A stretch of DNA of 20,420 bases from a virus. Shown here piece after piece: positions 11,497 through 18,200 of the stretch. Both the position numbers and the translations under genes were made by a program. Below the pieces are notes generated by a model. The model had not been told where the DNA came from and did not search any database. It was given only the letters and a program-made list of their open reading frames with translations. The DNA is taken from IMG/VR virus record IMGVR_UViG_3300030329_005489, positions 1 through 20,420 of that record. The stretch is one strand, 5' to 3'. Position 1 is the first letter of the stretch, and each line of letters begins with the position of its first letter.

Positions 11497-12818
11497 GGTG
11501 CCTCGGTTACTACATTTGCTGCTGACATATTTACGGACACGGCGTGGTTGTTACTGGGGTTTGTTGTTCCGGCAATCTTGCCTAGGTCGGGGATAGTCCA
11601 CGCCCCTGCAACACCGTCCCAGGTCGCTCCCTCGCCCATTCGCCACCAACCGGTGGGGGCAAAACTTTCCAGATCGCCGGGTCCGTTCGCGTGCATGGCG
11701 GCCACGTCTGCTTCGCTTATGGTGGAGCTGAAGATTGCAACTTCGTCTATCTTCCCTGCGAAGGGGTAGGATATATTTTGCCGAATCCCGATCGTAAACT
11801 GTTGACCGCTAGTCAAAGTATCCAGAGATGGCGTAGGCACCTCTGCCTCTGGCCTATTGTCAAACATGTTTCCGACCTTATTCCCGTCCAAATAAATATC
11901 GTATCCAGGGTTGCCGGAGTTAGTTGCGGAAGTATTTGACCAAGCGGCAGCGATGTGATGCCAATCACCCGCAGATATAGTAGTAGCAGGGGTTCCGGAA
12001 CCGTCGTCATAGCTGTCGCAACCGTAACGCTCCCCTTTGGCTATTGATATTATTTCATTATCCAACGCACTCGTGTAGTTTCCGCCCAAGGCCAAAAACC
12101 AATCTAACCAACCCGGACCGAAAAGAACTCCGGCGTGGGGGGTGGTACCAAAGGTTTGGTTGCTGTTGAACCACATCGAAAGACCATAGAGATCGATGTC
12201 TTGGTTCACGGTTACTTCGAGGTGTTCATTCGAACCGTCAAAGGAAAACGACTGGGTACTAAAGCTCGGTGTGGTGAACGGAGTGGAAGTTACGGCCGTA
12301 TTACCGTTGTCGGTTCTGGTAGTTGTGACCTCAAACACGTAGTCCGTGCTGCCCACTAAAACTCCGGCTGGGGGCTGAAAAATGTTTACCTGGGACAGGC
12401 CCGAGCCGCCACCGCCACCGGGATCAAGCAGCGTTACACCGTCTGCGGCATATAAATCCCAATCATACGTGTGGCCAGCAGCCACGTCTAAATTAACAAT
12501 AATCTTGTCATCGGATGCCCAGTAAGAGTAGTTCGGAGTTGCTGTAGCGGCTATCGCCTCTGCGGGCGTGGGATCCGGAACAGTCCAACCAGTGGGTTGG
12601 GTTTTACTGGTCAACACTCGTCCGACAACCCCACGCAAACGCTCCACGGGACGGAAGGCTCGGGGCTTCTTCCCGATAAAACCCTGTGCATCTATAGTGG
12701 CACCCCCGGAGGCAACGCCACCGTTGTGCCCGAAGCACTGCTCGCTGCCGCCAAACTTCGTAAGATCGCGCCAGCGGGTGCGCAATCTTTCCGTGAATCG
12801 TTTCTTAGTTTTGCTCAT
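11493..12818 (-). CDS. LamG-domain adhesin with basic N-terminus
   Basis: A 441-residue protein. Residues 1-70 are basic (K-T-K-K-R-F-T-E-R-L-R-T-R-W) and may attach it to the particle. Residues about 75-190 look like a fibronectin-III-like or other beta domain with a glycine linker (133-140). Residues about 190-400 are a LamG/concanavalin-like domain: S-F-D-G-S-N-E-H-L (192-200), A-G-D-W-H-H-I-A-A-A-W (283-293), Y-D-I-Y-L-D-G-N-K-V (306-315), and F-A-G-K-I-D-E-V-A-I-F (353-363). Such domains bind glycans, so host recognition is likely. There is no signal peptide, as expected for a virion protein. ATG at 12818 overlaps the stop of the 33-aa peptide (ATGA); its stop overlaps the next start likewise. 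Confidence 0.8.
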   Translation of the reverse strand: MSKTKKRFTERLRTRWRDLTKFGGSEQCFGHNGGVASGGATIDAQGFIGKKPRAFRPVERLRGVVGRVLTSKTQPTGWTVPDPTPAEAIAATATPNYSYWASDDKIIVNLDVAAGHTYDWDLYAADGVTLLDPGGGGGSGLSQVNIFQPPAGVLVGSTDYVFEVTTTRTDNGNTAVTSTPFTTPSFSTQSFSFDGSNEHLEVTVNQDIDLYGLSMWFNSNQTFGTTPHAGVLFGPGWLDWFLALGGNYTSALDNEIISIAKGERYGCDSYDDGSGTPATTISAGDWHHIAAAWSNTSATNSGNPGYDIYLDGNKVGNMFDNRPEAEVPTPSLDTLTSGQQFTIGIRQNISYPFAGKIDEVAIFSSTISEADVAAMHANGPGDLESFAPTGWWRMGEGATWDGVAGAWTIPDLGKIAGTTNPSNNHAVSVNMSAANVVTEAP

Positions 12819-12916
12819 TTTCTTTTGCGGTAGAACGCCATGACGAAAACCGAACCCGCGATAACGAGAAGAGCCGCCATTTCAATCCAGTTAGTGGGTA
12901 TCACATCAACAGTCAT
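12815..12916 (-). CDS. 33-aa single-helix membrane peptide
   Basis: A 33-residue frame from ATG at 12916. After ten polar residues (M-T-V-D-V-I-P-T-N-W) comes one hydrophobic helix (about 11-28, I-E-M-A-A-L-L-V-I-A-G-S-V-F) and a basic end Y-R-K-R-K. It starts 4 bases after the previous stop and its own stop overlaps the LamG start by ATGA, which argues that it is real despite its size. Topology would be N-out, C-in. It could be a holin-like or membrane-anchoring peptide; there is no direct evidence for either. Confidence 0.6.
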   Translation of the reverse strand: MTVDVIPTNWIEMAALLVIAGSVFVMAFYRKRK

Positions 12917-12920
12917 CGGA

Positions 12921-13220
12921 TTAGCGGGAGTTAGGTTTTTGATCTGTACCTATAGCTTGGTTGCCAGGTCGATTAACCTTACCGACGGTAAATAAAGTGC
13001 CCCCTGCCGAATTATGAGAAGAGCCCAATGAACCACCCATGGGAAGGTTGTTGTCGGCGCCTGAGTCGATGAGAGGCCACATCCGCTTAATAACTTTACT
13101 TTTGGAAGCGTCCCGAAGTCGGGTGCGGAGATTGGGGTGCTTGTACTGAAAAGTACCGCCCGTCCTCCGGTTAGTGTTGATGTATTTGGCTGGTGTCCAG
13201 TCGTGAGTGTATACGGCCAT
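12921..13220 (-). CDS. Small basic hypothetical protein after portal
   Basis: A 99-residue basic protein I do not recognise. It starts M-A-V-Y-T-H-D-W-T-P-A-K-Y-I-N-T, with an Arg/Lys-rich middle (L-R-T-R-L-R-D-A-S-K-S-K) and a Gly/Ser/Asn-rich, probably disordered end. ATG at 13220 has a clear AGGA site 8 bases upstream, in the last codons of the portal gene, whose stop is 5 bases away. Adjacent to the portal, it may be a minor virion or connector protein. Confidence 0.7.
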   Translation of the reverse strand: MAVYTHDWTPAKYINTNRRTGGTFQYKHPNLRTRLRDASKSKVIKRMWPLIDSGADNNLPMGGSLGSSHNSAGGTLFTVGKVNRPGNQAIGTDQKPNSR

Positions 13221-13225
13221 GATAG

Positions 13226-15265
13226 TTATCCTTGTTGAGTTTGAACTTGTTGTTGATATTGATTTTCTCCCTGAGGGTTGGAATTGCCCATGCCTTCTAC
13301 GGCTCCGGAAATCCCGTCACCTGGTTGCGGTGACTCACCCTGTGCGGCGTTGTCGCCCATCATCTTCATTATTTCAGCTTCCGTCTTGGGATCGGGGGGA
13401 GCTTCAGGCGGCAATAGCTCGTCCGTATTCTCGTAGCCCATGGCATCCAAGATACGCTTGAGCATGGGTCGTATGAACGGACGCATTTCGGGAGGAGATT
13501 GGAAAAATCTTTCTTGTGTTTGTAGAGCGAGGTTCGCCTTTTCTATCGCCCTTTGACCTTGGTCCTGAGACAGGATGACCCTCACGTTGACCGACAAGTT
13601 TTCGATCATCTCCGGAGTCATCATAGCGAAGGCTGAGGTGTCCCCCTCCATGTATTCGTAGACCTCGGCCTCGTCCATGGTGGCCATTGCGATTTGTACG
13701 AGCTTCGTGATGTGACCCTCGAAGCCTTTTACGATTCTACGCATCCACCGACGACCTATTTTCGAGGCTTCGCTGAGAGTGGCTTCCACACCTGTTGCGG
13801 TGTTGGCGGGAGCTAACGCTTGGTAGTCGCCCTGAGCCATGTTGCTGACTCCCAACCACAACTGAACGATACCGAATACGAAATCGATCAGCTCTTGCGT
13901 CTTTATGTCGACGCTAGGTACTGCTGCGAAGTTTATGAAATCATCGATCGTGTACTGATCCTTGAGCTCGAATATCTTACCCGCATGCAGTTCGACATCC
14001 TCGGGCTCGTCTTCGACGGCTTGGGGATTCACGCCGATTATCGGATTGGCTGCGAGCTCGTTGCGGTAGCTTTGAGCGTTGAACTGCTTGTCCACGTATT
14101 CTTGGAAAGTGCCTATACGCTCAGGTAAGCTGTACCCGCACCACTTGTTCCGCTCCTTGCCGATGGAAACCACGGTGTAGGGGAGCTTGTTGTCCGGAGT
14201 GAGCTTGGCTACGTATTCGTAATATAAAATCTTTTTGGTCTCGGAGTCGTAGAACACACAGAAATCTTGAGGTTTCCCCGTGCCTAAAACGTCTCGCTTC
14301 ACCCAACATTCCACTATGGGTATGCTCGGGTTCTTCTCGGAATCGAAGGTGAGGTCTTCCACGCGGTTTTCGTTCTTTTCTATTTCGGAACGGGGGTTGG
14401 CGTCCTTCTTCACCAGATTCAGGTAATCTCCGAAACTGCACCACTCACGCTCCAAGAACATGTCCTTAACCCAGCGCAAATCCTTGTCGTACAACTCTAC
14501 GACCATGTCGGCTTTGTCTACGGATTCCACAGTTGTCGGACATAGGAAACGATCGCTGTCCACGACCTCTGACCTTGGACCCTTGTACTTCACCTGTTGG
14601 GTTGGGACACCTTCAGGAAAGGGTTGGAACTGATGCACCCCTGGCACCATCTGAAACGTGGGATCCGTCGCTAGACGCATCTCAGTCTCACCGGTCATCG
14701 GGTTCGGCTCGGGGATGAATTGCGCTTCGCCCTCGAGGATTGGTCCTTGGCCGGGTATCTGTTCGAATTCTTGAGACTCGTTGTTGAAAAGAGCACTGCG
14801 TTCGCGGTCGTACCATACGGAAACGTCCTCCTCGTAAACAGCCTTCATGATGACGGCTCTTTGGACGAATATGTGAAGGTAAGACTCCTCCAAACGTTCG
14901 CGGGTCTCAGCTCTGTCCTCTATCTTCCAGTTGAAGTATTTGTCGTATGCTTCTGCGGCATCTATGTCGGAGGCTCCTTGAGCGTCGAATTTAAAATATG
15001 GGGATGTGCCGGTGATCTCGTCTTCGGCACGAGCCATGAAATGGTCGACTACTAAGGACGTAAGAGGTACGGCGAGGTTGGATTTGTCGAATATGGAGTC
15101 GTGAGCCAGGCGGTCGTCACGTAAATTGTTGTATCTCTTCCAGGATATGCGATCTGCCTCTATACGTTCCTTGTTGTCTTCCTGCAGCTGTTCTACGCGT
15201 TTGGTGAGATATTCGAGGAGATCCTTCTCCTGTTTGTAGTTTAACTGTAAATTAGATTGCTTCAT
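13226..15265 (-). CDS. Portal protein
   Basis: A 679-residue protein with the size and pattern of podoviral portal proteins (P22/N4-like groups). The N-terminal coiled region (E-Y-L-T-K-R-V-E-Q-L-Q) is followed by W-K-R-Y-N-N-L-R-D-D-R (about 44-54). Further on is the family-typical helix L-T-S-L-V-V-D-H-F-M-A-R-A-E-D-E-I-T-G (about 68-86). The later helical stem-like part contains N-M-A-Q-G-D-Y-Q and A-N-T-A-T-G-V-E-A-T-L-S-E-A. The last ~60 residues are Gln/Asn/Gly-rich. Twelve copies would form the DNA entry ring of the head. ATG at 15265 overlaps the stop of the giant protein (ATGA). Identification is by overall pattern, without a profile search. Confidence 0.82.
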   Translation of the reverse strand: MKQSNLQLNYKQEKDLLEYLTKRVEQLQEDNKERIEADRISWKRYNNLRDDRLAHDSIFDKSNLAVPLTSLVVDHFMARAEDEITGTSPYFKFDAQGASDIDAAEAYDKYFNWKIEDRAETRERLEESYLHIFVQRAVIMKAVYEEDVSVWYDRERSALFNNESQEFEQIPGQGPILEGEAQFIPEPNPMTGETEMRLATDPTFQMVPGVHQFQPFPEGVPTQQVKYKGPRSEVVDSDRFLCPTTVESVDKADMVVELYDKDLRWVKDMFLEREWCSFGDYLNLVKKDANPRSEIEKNENRVEDLTFDSEKNPSIPIVECWVKRDVLGTGKPQDFCVFYDSETKKILYYEYVAKLTPDNKLPYTVVSIGKERNKWCGYSLPERIGTFQEYVDKQFNAQSYRNELAANPIIGVNPQAVEDEPEDVELHAGKIFELKDQYTIDDFINFAAVPSVDIKTQELIDFVFGIVQLWLGVSNMAQGDYQALAPANTATGVEATLSEASKIGRRWMRRIVKGFEGHITKLVQIAMATMDEAEVYEYMEGDTSAFAMMTPEMIENLSVNVRVILSQDQGQRAIEKANLALQTQERFFQSPPEMRPFIRPMLKRILDAMGYENTDELLPPEAPPDPKTEAEIMKMMGDNAAQGESPQPGDGISGAVEGMGNSNPQGENQYQQQVQTQQG

Positions 15266-18200
15266 AATTCGAAACCGAGCTCTCTAGCCTTTCGTATAGC
15301 ATGGATCTGTGACTTTAACTGTTTAGCCTCTAGCTTGTCTACCTGTTGTGTGATCTCGAAGTCGGTGAGCTTCTTGTTGTTCTCTGCCTTTTTAATCTGC
15401 CTACGTATGGCGTTTTTGTTCTTTTCCACGTTCTTGACCAGCTTTAGAAACGGCAGCACCTCCTTGTACTTTTGTCGGATTGCGGTCGCTGACTTAGGCC
15501 CCGCTTTTTCCGCTTCCTCTATTTCGTCGCCGATGGCCTCCGTGAGATTGTGGAGAGATTTGAAGTCGGATCTGATGTTTACTCCATGAGTAGATCCGCG
15601 AACGAATCTACTGGCTATCGGGATGGCGCCCCAGTCGAACTCGACTTTCTTCCCGATAACCGTGTTGTAAAGCAGTCCGACACCCGCATCGCCTATCTGC
15701 CCCATTCCTCCCAAATAGTTGTAAAGCAAGTGTTGGAATTGGCTTCCCGAAATGTCGAATTGTACGGATTGCTCAGCGGATGCTAGCGAGGGATCGCCGA
15801 TCAAAGTCCCCTTGGTATCGTCGGAACCGCCGAAGAAGCTGTTCAGCCCTTTGGACAAGTCCTTCCAGTGCTGGGACGTGCTAGCAGGGTCTTGCATGTG
15901 ACCAGGCTGTGGCGGGTTCCAGCGAGAGTCTTCGTAGCGTATTGGGCTGCCCATGAAATTTTCATTCGTTTTCAACTCAATAAGAGGCTTGAAAGCCGAA
16001 GGTACGCCCATCGTGAGCATGCTGTCACTATTCACCGGGTTTACTGCGTTAGTGACTGCCCGAGTGATACGGCTGGTTCCATCCAAAATACTAGATCCGG
16101 CGTTGGCTCCCATACCGACTCTGGCCAAAACATCGCCAACAACTTGGCCGATTGCCCATAAGGCGTTGTACCCTAGAGGTAATGGGAGAGAGAAAAACCC
16201 GGTGTCTTTTTTAGCATACCCCTCTTCATTACCGAAGAACCACGAGGGCATGGGCACTATGAGATTGGTGTCCCGCTTGTAAGAATTGATGGTGTCGTAG
16301 TCGGGTTGTTCCTCCTCGTCGTCCTGAGGATCCAGCATGCGATTAAAAAGTGATACGGTGATCGCGGATCCTATGATACCTCCAAACAACACGGACAATT
16401 CCTTTGGGCTCCTCGAGTTCAGCGATCGAATCATTCGATCAATCGAATTCATACCTGCTCCGAAGAATACGTATAGAGCCCCTAAGGTCTGGGTGTAATT
16501 CCCTTTTTGGTTGAAATCTACCGTTACGTTTCTTGCGATGTGGGTGGCTTTCTCCACGGAGTCGCCTCGTTTGATCGCAGCCCAGAACGAGGACATGCGG
16601 ATAGAGTTTTCAACGGCGGTGTTCATGTGATCGATCGTCTTGCCCACTGCGGTCGCCGTCTTCCTTGTCAGACCCTTGTGCTTGGCTATATCCTTGTTGA
16701 TCTGCTCGACCTGTTCGAGCATGGAAGAATGCCTGAAGTAACCTACTTTGGCTCCCGCAGCTTGGGCGAATTCATACATCTTCGCATGATCTCCCTCAGC
16801 GAGAAGATCCGCTGCGGTCTTGGCCATAGCCTTGGCGTTCGTCGTGTCCAAGTCCATGGCTAGCAAATCCTCACCCCGGGCCTTCGCCCGCTCCGCTCTG
16901 TGAATACCCCGAGCGAATTTGGCGATGTTGCCCATGTTTAAGGCGTCCTTGACCAGACCACGCTTTTCATCCTCCGTGAGGTGTATGAATGCGGTCCCGT
17001 AATCTCGAAAGAAGTTGGGGATTATGAATGCGGGGTTTGCCGAGGTGTACATCTTGGCCAAAAACCGAGTGGCCGTGTTGAAAGGCTTAAGAACGCTCGG
17101 CAATGCCTGATAACGTAAATTCTTCATGGTGTCCGCCATTGCGGAACCTTCCTGGCTAACCTTGAATTTTACGAACAGCGGAACCCCATCCTTGCGGTAA
17201 ACGAACACGTGAGGGTCGTTTCGAAATTCCAAATTCAACTTACGGCGTCGAGTCCTCAAACGAGGTATCGCCTTACCGTTTTCATCCAAGACATCCTCTG
17301 CCTCGAGCTTGTATTCCTTACCCTCTTCGGTGGGCTTGAACTCCGTCTCGAAGGTTTTGTGGAAGTCCTCTGCGATCGCAGCTTTGGAGTCATCCGTCAT
17401 CTCGTCGATGAGCTTTGCATACTCGGGGTTGGATGTTCGAAGCTGCTCCAAATACTTGGGATTAGCTACTGCTCGCATCATCTCAAACAGCTCTCCGAAC
17501 GATTGACTGACCTCGTTTTTCTGAGATCTTATGGAGTCATTGAAATACTGCTCTACGGCGGTAGCTAAAGTTATCGCAGGATCGGGAGCGTAGGAACCTT
17601 TGACGCCGTCCTTGACGAACGACCCTCGACCGAAGGCCCCTTTCGATATGAACTTCTGCTTGGGTTGATCCCAGCCCTTACCCGTCGTGCTGGCGGCCTT
17701 GCCCAACCTCTCATACGCCTCTTCGCGATTTTGCAGTTTGTCAGTCTCGCCCGCAAAACCCTGCATAGGTGCGTACGAGTATTTATCATTCAATTTTATG
17801 TTGGAGATTTTGTTCCAGTCGTAATGCGACATCGCCGCCACCATGCGCTCGTTTTCGGCGAGCGATCCCGGATTGCTCGATCCCTGAATAAGACCCGCTG
17901 CCGTCTTTTGATCCAAAGCGTCCCGATTCATGGCATAGAACTTTTGGAGAGGTTGTGACGAGTCGTTGAGAAAATCCATGAAATCCTTTTCGGCTTCCAT
18001 GGTTCGTACAACATCTTCGGCCACGTGAGTTTCAATCCCTGATGTCGGGATCTCCGCTGTTTTATGCTTCTCCTTTAAGTCCTTGTACCTCTGGCTCTGG
18101 TTCTCCATGGAGCGATTCTTGTTATATAAGCTGGCAAGCTCCTCTTTCTGTTGATCCAGTTCCCGCAAGCGCAAATGCTCGTTACGAGAAGGAGCCGCCC

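Noticed and set aside
9703-12818. Diversity-generating retroelement acting on the LamG adhesins
   Set aside because: No reverse transcriptase, template repeat or adenine-biased variable region is seen in the window.
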